DNA of 64,000 nt from an uncultured Bartonella sp. Lineage in GTDB: Bacteria; Pseudomonadota; Alphaproteobacteria; Rhizobiales; Rhizobiaceae. A model generated the notes under the pieces. It was not told where the DNA came from. It made no database searches and saw only the letters and a list, made by a program, of their open reading frames with translations. The stretch covers positions 1,116,001 to 1,180,000 of the forward strand of contig NZ_CALYPR010000001.1 of the NCBI RefSeq assembly GCF_945277285.1. Reading direction: 5' to 3'. Positions 18,451 to 27,146 of this stretch are shown here, one piece after another (position 1 is the stretch's first letter; each line of letters begins with the position of its first letter). A program made the translations under genes and the position numbers.

Positions 18451-19941
18451 ATGCAGAAATGCCGTTTAAGAACAGTCGGCCGATCGACCCTTTTTCTGAC
18501 TGGCTTTACAAGTCTTGTTATGCTTTCCGGCTGTCTTGTCGGGCCGGATTATCAAAAAACGGTTTTTAAACTTGATTCGATGTGGAGTTCCCATTCACGT
18601 GAAACCCCCTCAGAACCGCCCGAACTTGCTGGTTGGTGGCACCGCCTGAATGATCCGCTGCTGGATAAACTTGTTACTGATGCGATTGCCGGCAATAACG
18701 ATGTAGCATCGGCAAAAGCAAAGGTGCGTGAAGCACGAGCAAGCCTGTGGCAGACAACTGGAACACTTTTTCCAACTCTTGATGGTTCGGCATCCGGTAA
18801 CCGCAACAAACCGGCCGGCGGGTCAGAACGCAGCCAATATCGCAGTGGTCTTGATTCAAGCTGGGAAATTGATCTGTTTGGCGCAAACCGGCGTGCGGTG
18901 GAAGCAGCAAAATACGGGCTTGATGGTGCCAAAGAAGATATGCGTGCCACCATGCTCACTCTGATCGGTGATGTTGCGACAAATTATGCGGAAATACGCG
19001 GCCTCCAGCAGCAGATAGCATTGGCTGAGCGTACCGCTGTTGCACAACGGCGTACTGCCCAATTAACCAAAGACAAATTTTCTGCCGGTGCGGTTTCCCA
19101 ATTGGATGTTTCCAATGCCGAAGGGCAGGCGGCAACAACCGAAGCCGGTATTCCACAAATGCAAGCCAATTTGGCAACAACAATTCATCGTTTATCTGTT
19201 TTAACCGGGCAAAGTCCGACGGCATTGAATGATATCATGGCAAAGACCGGTAAAATACCCGAGCCGGAATGGCCAATTCCGGCAGGTGTTCCGGCAGATA
19301 TTTTATTAACACGTCCGGATGTACGGCTGGCTGAACGTCAATATGCGCAAGCAACCGCCCGTATCGGTCAGAAAGAGGCCCAGCGTTATCCCTCTTTGAC
19401 ACTTACCGGCAATATTTCTACTGCTGCAACACAGCCGGGTGAACTAGGCAAAAGCTCGTCGATCAGCTGGTCGGTCGGGCCGGGTATCAGCGTACCGATT
19501 TTCGAAGGCGGGCAACGCATTGCTGCTGTCGAAGTTGCGCGGGCGCAACGCGACCAGTCTTTTGTCGCTTATCGCAATTCGGTTCTGACAGCGTTGGAAG
19601 ATGTCGAAAATGCACTTGTTTCGCTGAAAAAGGAAAAAGAACGGTCGGCCAAACTTGCAGTTGCGGCAAATTTCTATTCTAAAGCGCTCACTTTGTCGCG
19701 TTCGCTATATCAAAGCGGCAATACCAGCTTTCTGGAACTATTGAATGCCGAAAGGTCGCATTATTCATCCGAGCAATCATTGATTGAAAGCCGGGTCTCG
19801 ATCACCAAGGACTATATTTCTCTTATGAAAGCTCTGGGTGGCGGATGGAATGGTGAAGTCGACGATAAAAAGCCGGAAATTGTTGATGGCTATACCGGAC
19901 CACACATCAGAAAAGTTGAAGCAGAAAGCAAATCGCGATGA
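18451..19941 (+). CDS. NodT-family outer-membrane efflux lipoprotein
   Basis: TolC-like outer-membrane channel of a tripartite exporter. From the ATG at 18451 the 496-residue protein has a lipoprotein signal with lipobox LSGC (Cys28), then GPDYQK, and the duplicated helical hairpin repeats of the OEP family (for example RTAQLTKDKFSAGAVSQLDV and DVRLAERQYAQATARIG). An upstream ATG at 18415 would lengthen the signal; GGAG before 18451 and the cleaner lipobox favour the later start. It overlaps macA by 4 bases (ATGA), so the three efflux genes form one operon. Confidence 0.92.
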   Translation: MQKCRLRTVGRSTLFLTGFTSLVMLSGCLVGPDYQKTVFKLDSMWSSHSRETPSEPPELAGWWHRLNDPLLDKLVTDAIAGNNDVASAKAKVREARASLWQTTGTLFPTLDGSASGNRNKPAGGSERSQYRSGLDSSWEIDLFGANRRAVEAAKYGLDGAKEDMRATMLTLIGDVATNYAEIRGLQQQIALAERTAVAQRRTAQLTKDKFSAGAVSQLDVSNAEGQAATTEAGIPQMQANLATTIHRLSVLTGQSPTALNDIMAKTGKIPEPEWPIPAGVPADILLTRPDVRLAERQYAQATARIGQKEAQRYPSLTLTGNISTAATQPGELGKSSSISWSVGPGISVPIFEGGQRIAAVEVARAQRDQSFVAYRNSVLTALEDVENALVSLKKEKERSAKLAVAANFYSKALTLSRSLYQSGNTSFLELLNAERSHYSSEQSLIESRVSITKDYISLMKALGGGWNGEVDDKKPEIVDGYTGPHIRKVEAESKSR

Positions 19942-21140
19942 AAGCCAAAAAAACAGTCACTATCATTATTGCTGTGATTGCACTGATCGTGCTTTTGATC
20001 TTTGTTCGTTCGATATTTTTTTCGACCTCTCAGCCAACCTTTATGACATCGAAAGTCAAAAGAGGCGATATTGAAGTGAGTGTGCTTGCCAATGGCACAA
20101 TAAAACCGCATCGCCTTGTTGCTGTTGGTGCACGGGCAACCGGTCGTATTATCTCGTTGAAGGTCAAGCCGGGAAGTGTTGTCAAAGAAGGCGATCTGCT
20201 TGCCGAAATCGATCCGACAACCCAGACAAACGACTTGAAAAGCAAGGAAGCAGCCCTGGCTAATTATCGCGGGAAACTTGCCGAACAGGAAGCGCAATTG
20301 GTTCTGGCAAAGCAAAATATGACGCGTCAACAAACAATGATTTCATCCCATGCTGTTTCCAAAGCTGATTTTGATGATGCAGATGCGCAAGTCAAAATCA
20401 GGGCTGCACAAATTGACCAGTTAAAGGCGCAAATTGTGCAGGCGGAAGTTGACGTTGAAACAGCAAAAGTCAATTTGGGGTATACGCGGGTCACAGCTCC
20501 TTCTGATGGGACAGTTCTTGCTACAGTTGTTCAGGAAGGACAAAACGTCAACGCCGTCCAGTCTGCACCAACCATTGTTATTCTTGGTGACTTGTCTGTC
20601 ATGACTGTGCGTGCGGAAATTTCTGAAGCCGATGTGATCAATGTCAAGCCTGATCAGGAACTCTATTTCAATGTTCTGGGTAATCGTGCAAGGCGTTATG
20701 AAAGTCATCTGGAGAAAATTGAGCCGGCACCTGAGTCGATCCGCAATGATATCAGTTTCAATTCTTCTTCTTCCGCCTCTTCAAGTTCTTCAACATCGCA
20801 AGCCATCTATTATAATGGTACGTTCAATGTGCCCAATGATGACGGCGTTTTGCGCACGTATATGACGGCTGAAGTGCATATTATTCTGGGACAGGGCAAA
20901 AATGTGCTGCTTATTCCGAGCGATGCATTAAACGAAATTTCCGGCAAAAAAGCTGTCGTCAGTGTTCTCAATAAGAATGGCAAGGTGGAGGCTCGTGATA
21001 TCGAGACAGGTCTTAACAACAAGGTCATGGTCGAGGTTGTTTCAGGATTGAAAGAAGGCGAAACAGTTATCACCGGTGTCAGCAATGGCGTTATGCCGGC
21101 GACATCGGGTGGTAATCGTCACCGTATGGGACCGTTCTGA
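19938..21140 (+). CDS. macA: MacA-like periplasmic adaptor
   Basis: Membrane-fusion protein linking the MacB-type ABC pump to the outer-membrane channel. The 400-residue protein has one N-terminal membrane anchor (about 8-28), a split lipoyl domain (LKVKPGSVVKEGDLLAEIDP and VTAPSDGTVLATVVQEGQ), a coiled-coil hairpin between them (about 95-180), and beta-barrel plus proximal domains. A serine-rich tract (about residues 275-288) lies in the barrel domain, an unusual low-complexity insertion. It is followed after 3 bases by macB. Confidence 0.9.
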   Translation: MKAKKTVTIIIAVIALIVLLIFVRSIFFSTSQPTFMTSKVKRGDIEVSVLANGTIKPHRLVAVGARATGRIISLKVKPGSVVKEGDLLAEIDPTTQTNDLKSKEAALANYRGKLAEQEAQLVLAKQNMTRQQTMISSHAVSKADFDDADAQVKIRAAQIDQLKAQIVQAEVDVETAKVNLGYTRVTAPSDGTVLATVVQEGQNVNAVQSAPTIVILGDLSVMTVRAEISEADVINVKPDQELYFNVLGNRARRYESHLEKIEPAPESIRNDISFNSSSSASSSSSTSQAIYYNGTFNVPNDDGVLRTYMTAEVHIILGQGKNVLLIPSDALNEISGKKAVVSVLNKNGKVEARDIETGLNNKVMVEVVSGLKEGETVITGVSNGVMPATSGGNRHRMGPF

Positions 21141-21143
21141 TCA

Positions 21144-23123
21144 ATGCAAAACAGTCATAAAGATACGGTCATAGTTCTTAAAGATGTCGTTCGGGAATTT
21201 CCCGCAGGCGAAACCAAGGTCCGTATTCTGAAAGATATTAATCTTACGATCTATCGCGGCCAGATGGTGGCGATAGTCGGTGCATCGGGTTCGGGTAAAT
21301 CGACCTTGATGAATATTCTTGGTTGCCTCGACCGGCCAAGCTCCGGCAGCTACAAGGTTTCAGGGAAAGAAACATCGCAACTGACAGCCGACGAGTTGTC
21401 AGCACTCAGGCGCGACCATTTTGGTTTCATCTTCCAGCGTTATCATTTGCTCGGCGAATTGACGGCATTGGACAATGTAGAAATTCCGGCGATTTATGCC
21501 GGTCGTTCACCAAGCGAGCGGGAAAAGCGTGCAAGCGCACTGCTTGAACGTCTCGGCATGGGTGAACGTATCACTCATCGCCCCGGTCAACTTTCAGGTG
21601 GGCAGCAACAACGTGTTTCTATCGCCCGTGCCTTGATGAATAACGGCGAAGTTATTCTTGCTGATGAGCCGACGGGGGCACTTGATCGCCATAGTGGTGA
21701 AGAGGTCTTACGCATTCTGGAGGAAATCCATGCGGAAGGGCGCACCATTATTATCGTGACCCACGATATGTCGGTTGCTAAAAAAGCCGAACGTATTATC
21801 GAAATTAGCGATGGCGAGATTTTATCTGACAAACCCAACCGACCAACCGAAATTGCAAGCGGTCATGCCGACGAGGTTGTCACGGAAGTTGTCAGCAGAA
21901 AAAAAATTGGTCTTTTCAGGTCTTTTCTTGATCGCTTCCATGAGGCCTTCCGTATGGCACTCTTGTCGATGAATGCGCACCGGATGCGAACGTTTCTGAC
22001 AATGCTGGGTGTCATCATCGGTATTGCGGCGGTGGTTTCGATGGTCGCTCTCGGCAATGGTACGCAAAAACAGATTCTTGAGAATATTAATAGTTTGGGG
22101 AGCAATACTCTTAATATTTTTGCTGGCAAAAGTTTTGCCGATATGCGCTCGGGAAAGGTTACAACACTGGTTGATTCTGATGCTATGGCACTGTCGGAAC
22201 AACCCTATGCCGATGCGGTGACACCAACTGTCACAACATCGTCAACCGTACGATATGGCTCGATTGAATCAAATGTCACTGTTTATGGTGTGAGCGACCA
22301 ATATTTTAAAGCCCAAGGGGCAAAGCTCGTTGAAGGGCGCTTGTTTGATTCTGAAAGTGTTGCGTCACGGGCGACTGATCTGGTGGTTGAAAAACAGGCC
22401 GTGCCGACACTTTTTCCTGATAGCCATGAAAGCCCGATTGGTCAGGTGGTGCTGGTCGGAAAAGTGCCAACGCGGATTGTCGGTGTCATTGAGCTACAGC
22501 AGATGGGCCCGCCTTCCGACACTTTGCAGCTTTATTTGCCCTATACAACCGTACAAACACGCTTTCTTGGCAATACAACAGTTCGCTCCATTACTTTGAA
22601 AGTTGCCGATAATGTTGATTCACGACTGGCCGAAGAAGCGGTCAAACGTTTTCTTGTCATGCGACACGGAACGGAAGATTTCTTTATCCGCAATTCTGAA
22701 GAGTTTCGTGAACAGGTAATTGCAAGTACGCAAGTATTGACCTTGCTTGTTGCGTCTATCGCGTTTATTTCCCTGCTTGTTGGTGGCATCGGTGTTATGA
22801 ATATCATGCTTGTCACTGTATCGGAACGCATCAATGAAATCGGCGTGCGAATGGCTGTAGGCGCGCGCCAAAGCGATATTCTCCAGCAGTTTTTGATCGA
22901 GTCTGTACTTGTTTGCCTGATTGGAGGAGCCTTGGGAATTTTACTCGGTCTTTCTGTGGGATGGATTTTCGCGGTGAGTGGCGCACCATTTAAACTTGTT
23001 TACTCGGTGGGATCAATTATTATAGCCTTTGTTTTTTCAACTCTTATCGGTATCGGGTTCGGTTTTCTACCGGCACGACATGCTTCAAAACTCGATCCTG
23101 TTGCCGCTTTGTCACGCGATTAA
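21144..23123 (+). CDS. macB: MacB-like ABC exporter, fused ATPase and permease
   Basis: Inner-membrane mechanotransmission ABC pump; substrates in the family include macrolides, siderophores and lipopeptides. The 659-residue protein has an N-terminal ATPase (Walker A GASGSGKST 46-54, signature LSGGQQQRVSIARALM, Walker B VILADEPTGALD), one membrane helix near 282-302, a large periplasmic MacB domain, and three C-terminal helices (about 543-655). No terminator is obvious after it. The actual substrate is unknown. Confidence 0.94.
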   Translation: MQNSHKDTVIVLKDVVREFPAGETKVRILKDINLTIYRGQMVAIVGASGSGKSTLMNILGCLDRPSSGSYKVSGKETSQLTADELSALRRDHFGFIFQRYHLLGELTALDNVEIPAIYAGRSPSEREKRASALLERLGMGERITHRPGQLSGGQQQRVSIARALMNNGEVILADEPTGALDRHSGEEVLRILEEIHAEGRTIIIVTHDMSVAKKAERIIEISDGEILSDKPNRPTEIASGHADEVVTEVVSRKKIGLFRSFLDRFHEAFRMALLSMNAHRMRTFLTMLGVIIGIAAVVSMVALGNGTQKQILENINSLGSNTLNIFAGKSFADMRSGKVTTLVDSDAMALSEQPYADAVTPTVTTSSTVRYGSIESNVTVYGVSDQYFKAQGAKLVEGRLFDSESVASRATDLVVEKQAVPTLFPDSHESPIGQVVLVGKVPTRIVGVIELQQMGPPSDTLQLYLPYTTVQTRFLGNTTVRSITLKVADNVDSRLAEEAVKRFLVMRHGTEDFFIRNSEEFREQVIASTQVLTLLVASIAFISLLVGGIGVMNIMLVTVSERINEIGVRMAVGARQSDILQQFLIESVLVCLIGGALGILLGLSVGWIFAVSGAPFKLVYSVGSIIIAFVFSTLIGIGFGFLPARHASKLDPVAALSRD

Positions 23124-23196
23124 GATGTGGTCTTGCAAAAAAGTGGCTTTGCGAGGGATGTGTTGATAGAAAGTTGAATGTGAAAGAAGTTAAAAA

Positions 23197-23670
23197 GTGT
23201 CAAAAACCACTCCGGCAACAGCCTTTCTCGATCATAACCAGATTGATTATGAATTTATTACCTATCATTATGACCCGCATGCCGACCGTGTCGGTCTACA
23301 GGCGGCAGAAGCCGTCGGGGCAGATCCGGAAACGGTTTTCAAGACACTTATGGTCAGTGTCGATGGCAAACCCCATGTAGCCGTATTGCCGGCCGATCAG
23401 GAAGCCAATATGAAAAAGCTTGCCGCTGCTTTTGGTGGCAAACATGCTGATATGTTATCAGTAGAAGAAGCGGAAAAGCTGACCGGCTACAAAGTTGGCG
23501 GTATATCACCGTTCGGACAAAGACGGCATTTGCCAACAGTTTTTGAGAAAACGGCCGAACTCTTTGACAAAATATATATTAATGGTGGCGGGCGCGGGTT
23601 TCAGGTCAAGATGTCACCGAAAGATGCTATCAATGTGCTTTCAGCAAAAGTGGCCGATTTCAAGCGCTAG
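23197..23670 (+). CDS. ybaK: YbaK/EbsC-family Cys-tRNA(Pro) deacylase
   Basis: Trans-editing protein that clears Cys mischarged on tRNA-Pro. The 157-residue protein matches the YbaK fold: EFITYHYDP, ADPETVFKTLMV, the conserved KVGGISPFG and TVFEKTAELFDKIYINGG. The chosen start is GTG at 23197, which gives the usual MSKTTPAT-type N-terminus; the ribosome-binding site is weak (GAAAG). Confidence 0.9.
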   Translation: MSKTTPATAFLDHNQIDYEFITYHYDPHADRVGLQAAEAVGADPETVFKTLMVSVDGKPHVAVLPADQEANMKKLAAAFGGKHADMLSVEEAEKLTGYKVGGISPFGQRRHLPTVFEKTAELFDKIYINGGGRGFQVKMSPKDAINVLSAKVADFKR

Positions 23671-23754
23671 GAAAAACTCTGCCCCTACTAAAATCACAAT
23701 GTTTTTCCAGCAGGATTACTGAATTTTATTTGGGCAGAAAACTCACCGGCTTTT

Positions 23755-24426
23755 TTAAAAATAAGCGCGGATTTCAGCGCCAATAAATTTGATATATTCG
23801 GTTGCGAGCAATCTTAACTCGTTCAATTGTCGAATCCAACTTTGTTGTTCGTTTCCTTCGCTGATCGGATAGGCAATGAATTCGATATCCGGCATTAGAC
23901 GATTGAGTTCGCGCAATGAACGCAGCATGTGATAATCGTTGGTAACAATATAGACCTTTTGATAATGGTTTTTTTTAATCCAGTCTGTGGCCTCTTCAGC
24001 ATTGCCGATTGTATTAATTGCTTCACGTCCAAGATCAACACAACACTCGAATAGTTTCGGGTCACTATGGGTTACCCGGATCAATGCCTGACTGTTGGTA
24101 GATGGATTGACACCGCTTATCAGAAGTCGTTTGCCATGATGTTTGGCTAGCAGCTCAAGCCCGGCTTCCATACGGCTTTCACCGCCCGTAAGAACAATAA
24201 TTCCATCAGCAAATGGCAGCGGATCAGGGGGAGAAAGCCGTGATATTTTTTCACTAAAATAGAAGAATCCGGCACTCAATAAAATAATGCAGATGAAAAT
24301 GAAAAGGCTTATGGGGGGCAGATGTTTAAAAAACCGGCGTCTCCAACGTAATAACCGTATTCGACGCATTTTTTTGCGCTTGATATTCGGATCAGTTAAT
24401 TGGGCGTAGAGAGTATATTCGCTCAT
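23755..24426 (-). CDS. YdcF/DUF218-family membrane protein
   Basis: The 223-residue protein has one transmembrane segment (about 38-57) after a basic N-terminus, then a DUF218 domain with DGIIVLTGGESRMEAGLELL, the GVNPSTNS loop and VTNDYHMLRS. The family is linked to envelope or cell-wall biology, with unknown reaction. It starts two bases after the ftsX stop and is almost certainly in one transcript with ftsE-ftsX, an arrangement common in rhizobia. Confidence 0.85.
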   Translation of the reverse strand: MSEYTLYAQLTDPNIKRKKMRRIRLLRWRRRFFKHLPPISLFIFICIILLSAGFFYFSEKISRLSPPDPLPFADGIIVLTGGESRMEAGLELLAKHHGKRLLISGVNPSTNSQALIRVTHSDPKLFECCVDLGREAINTIGNAEEATDWIKKNHYQKVYIVTNDYHMLRSLRELNRLMPDIEFIAYPISEGNEQQSWIRQLNELRLLATEYIKFIGAEIRAYF

Positions 24427-24428
24427 CG

Positions 24429-25388
24429 TTAGAATAACTCGCTTTCGCTGCTGTCAATGAACCTTAATTGGCTTAAAATTGTCAGACGGCTAGTCAACAT
24501 TGTCAAAAGCGAGACAAAGCCGATGAGAATGAAAATTTTGGCATAACTGGAAAGGCCTAGACTGAAATGTCCAAATAGCGCTGTTGCCTGATCACCACCC
24601 GGTGTGCCGATGGCAAACTTTGACCAGAAAGAAAAAGCAATAAAAATGACAATGCCGGTAACGCCTCCATAAAACGCGCCTTTAAAACCGGTTTTGAAAA
24701 AGTGGAAGTCGAACTGGCGAGCTATAAAACCCGATTCCGCACCGATAAAATGCAGGACTTCAACAATATGCGCATTCGCTGACAAAGCACTTCTTGTTGC
24801 AAATATGATGGTCAAGGTGAGTGCAGAAATAACTAGAGCCAAAATGACAAGCCCGATTACAATGGTTGCGTGTGCCATGGTGACGAGACGGCTAATGGCA
24901 TTGCGATGGTCATCAAAGCTGCCACCGGGTATTTGTGTTGCAATTGCATCACTGATCATGCCGAAATCGACATCGCTAGTATCATCCAGCGTTACAATAA
25001 TAAGACGGGGAATGGGAAGTTCTTTCAATTCCAAACCCGTTCCAAGCCATGGTTCAAGAAGGCGTTCGGTTTGTGCACGATTGACAATTTCTGCAGATTT
25101 TATGCCACGAAATCCCTTCACCAGTTCTACCGCATAATTCAGAGTTTTTTCAATATCTAGTCCATCCGTGGGGCGCACTTGAATGGTTGCTTCGCGCGAT
25201 ATCTGATTTTCCCAGTTTTGCGCCGAATATCTGATGAGGTCAACACCACCAATGGCAAGAGAAGCGAGAAATGTCATAATAGCGATCACGACAACAAGCG
25301 CCTGTCCGGCCACATCACCAGCGGGAACAATTGATGTGTGATTGCGGTTGTTCGTTGTAAAGCCGTCGGATGAGGTAGGCTCAGTCAT
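24429..25388 (-). CDS. ftsX: Cell-division protein FtsX
   Basis: Membrane subunit of the FtsEX complex that relays ATP hydrolysis to periplasmic amidase activators. The 319-residue protein has four membrane helices, a periplasmic domain between the first and second (about 60-165), and the FtsX permease core. The frame is open to 25409, but the ATG at 25388 has GGGAGG ten bases upstream and overlaps the ftsE stop (ATGACTGA), so it is preferred. Confidence 0.92.
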   Translation of the reverse strand: MTEPTSSDGFTTNNRNHTSIVPAGDVAGQALVVVIAIMTFLASLAIGGVDLIRYSAQNWENQISREATIQVRPTDGLDIEKTLNYAVELVKGFRGIKSAEIVNRAQTERLLEPWLGTGLELKELPIPRLIIVTLDDTSDVDFGMISDAIATQIPGGSFDDHRNAISRLVTMAHATIVIGLVILALVISALTLTIIFATRSALSANAHIVEVLHFIGAESGFIARQFDFHFFKTGFKGAFYGGVTGIVIFIAFSFWSKFAIGTPGGDQATALFGHFSLGLSSYAKIFILIGFVSLLTMLTSRLTILSQLRFIDSSESELF

Positions 25389-26040
25389 ATAGTTCAAGCC
25401 TCCCGTCATTGAGTATCATGCGGCGAGCGTCTACCTGCTCCATCAAATTGACATCGTGGGTTGCAATAATAACGGCTGTTCCTGACCGGTTAAGTTCCAA
25501 AAAAAGCCTCAAAAGCCGGCGCGCAAGAACCGGATCTACATTACCTGTTGGTTCATCGGCAAGAAGTATTTCCGGTTGATCGATCAATGCGCGGGCAATG
25601 GCTGCACGCTGTTTTTCTCCTCCAGAGAGAACAGGTGGCAAAACATCCATTCGTTCACCCAACCCAACCCATTGCAAAAGCTCTTCAACTTCGGCTCGAT
25701 AGGTTGCTTCTTCACGTCCCCGCACACGCAATGGTAACGAGACATTTTCATAGGTTGTCATATGGTCAAGTAAACGAAAATCCTGAAATACAATGCCAAT
25801 GCGTTGACGCAATTTCGGCATATCCTGCCTGCTTAACAATGCGGTATCGTGGCCGAATATATTAATGAGTCCACGAGTTGGTTTGAGTGCCAAAAACATT
25901 AAGCGCAATAGCGTTGTTTTACCGGCGCCGGAAGGTCCGGTTAAAAATTGGAATGATCCGTGCGGAATATAAAAACTGATGTCACGGAGGACTTCCGGCC
26001 CCATGCCATAACGCAAGCCTACATTTTCAAAACGAATCAC
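25381..26040 (-). CDS. ftsE: Cell-division ATP-binding protein FtsE
   Basis: ATPase of FtsEX. The 219-residue protein begins at GTG 26040 (MIRFENVGLRYG), the usual FtsE N-terminus; the frame continues 14 codons upstream but without family support. Walker A is GPSGAGKTT, the signature VLSGGEKQRAAIARAL and Walker B ILLADEPTGNVD. First gene of ftsE-ftsX-ydcF; a CtrA-type box lies about 140 bases upstream. Confidence 0.95.
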   Translation of the reverse strand: MIRFENVGLRYGMGPEVLRDISFYIPHGSFQFLTGPSGAGKTTLLRLMFLALKPTRGLINIFGHDTALLSRQDMPKLRQRIGIVFQDFRLLDHMTTYENVSLPLRVRGREEATYRAEVEELLQWVGLGERMDVLPPVLSGGEKQRAAIARALIDQPEILLADEPTGNVDPVLARRLLRLFLELNRSGTAVIIATHDVNLMEQVDARRMILNDGRLELYD

Positions 26041-26178
26041 TGTTAATATACCTACTCTTCCGGCATAAATGGTTGTCTTCACTTGAGCTGCTAATTTTGT
26101 TTCTAAAAGCAGTTGCCACCAGTCGTTGGAAGTCCCTTGACCTCACAGCCCTATTGTTTCTATCCTTGATGAATATGG

Positions 26179-26193
26179 TTAAGCCACGGTTAA
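26179..26193. promoter_or_regulatory. CtrA-type box between ftsE and hpt
   Basis: TTAA-N7-TTAA at 26179-26193; read toward ftsE it is TTAA-N7-TTAAC, the full CtrA consensus. It lies 139 bases from the ftsE start and 68 from the hpt start. Single sites of this kind also arise by chance. Confidence 0.45.
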
Positions 26194-26260
26194 AATTTAT
26201 TGCCGGCAAGTGCTTTCTTAGCGTAATTGTCTGTGTTACCCCACGACCATAGAATCTGAT

Positions 26261-26809
26261 ATGGATAAAAAGATGCCCGTTATTAATGGAAAGTCGATTG
26301 AAATTTTGTTTTCAGAGGAAGACATTGCTCGGCGCAACCATATGATTGCAAACGAAATTGCTGAAAAAAAACCGGATAATTTGCTCGTGCTGCCAATTTT
26401 GAAAGGGTCGTTTATTTTTGCTGCTGACCTTATTCGCAATCTCCACAAAGCCGGCGTTGGTTCTGCTGTCGAGTTTATTACAATTTCAAGTTATGGTGCA
26501 GGTCGAGAAAGTGGAGAAATTAAGCTTCTCCATGATTTTGATAGCGATATCAAAGGTCGCGATATTCTATTGATCGATGATATTCTGGAATCCGGAAAAA
26601 CATTGAAATTTGTCCGTGATCTTTTAAAAAATCGTGGCGCAGGTCGTATTTTTATAGCAGCTCTTCTTGACAAGGCGATGCGTCGTCAAGTCGCAATTGA
26701 GGCTGATTTTGTCGGGTTTCCTTGCCCTGACAAATTTGTAGTCGGTTATGGAATGGATGCAGGACACGAATTTCGGCAATTGCCTTTTGTCGGTGTTCTT
26801 TGTAGTTAA
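26261..26809 (+). CDS. hpt: Hypoxanthine phosphoribosyltransferase
   Basis: Purine salvage enzyme making IMP (and often GMP) from base and PRPP. The 182-residue protein has the type I PRTase PRPP loop LLIDDILESGKTL, the upstream ISSYG loop and the terminal DKFVVGYGMDAG. Length is typical. A second ATG four codons later is possible. It is divergent from ftsE. Confidence 0.95.
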   Translation: MDKKMPVINGKSIEILFSEEDIARRNHMIANEIAEKKPDNLLVLPILKGSFIFAADLIRNLHKAGVGSAVEFITISSYGAGRESGEIKLLHDFDSDIKGRDILLIDDILESGKTLKFVRDLLKNRGAGRIFIAALLDKAMRRQVAIEADFVGFPCPDKFVVGYGMDAGHEFRQLPFVGVLCS

Positions 26810-27146
26810 GGTCAATTCTCAGTAGCTGATCAAAAGGTTCTATGAACAAAGCTTAACGCTGGCGCGACATTTTTTGTCGCAATGGTGATTCTTATTTGTT
26901 ATGATGATTGGATATATTGTCTATAACGACAATAAAAATAAATTATTTATATTAATAATATATTTTCATTTAATGTTGTTTCCTATCATGGGAAATTTTA
27001 TTTAAAAATAAAATATGTATAAAGTTTTTTTTAAAAATATTATTATTTCATAAAATATATTAAAAAATCAAAAAATAAGATTTGTAAAATACGAACGAAA
27101 ACAGGGATTTTGTCTTCGTTCATTTTTTAAATTTTTCGAGCTCTTT
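26810..27146. other. AT-rich intergenic region between hpt and the histidine kinase
   Basis: No gene. A strongly AT-rich core (about 26920-27080) resembles the composition of the island at 16780-17400 but has no long frame. A perfect 7-bp inverted repeat TATTGTC/GACAATA (26915-26934) with a 6-base spacer lies at its left edge. Confidence 0.5.
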
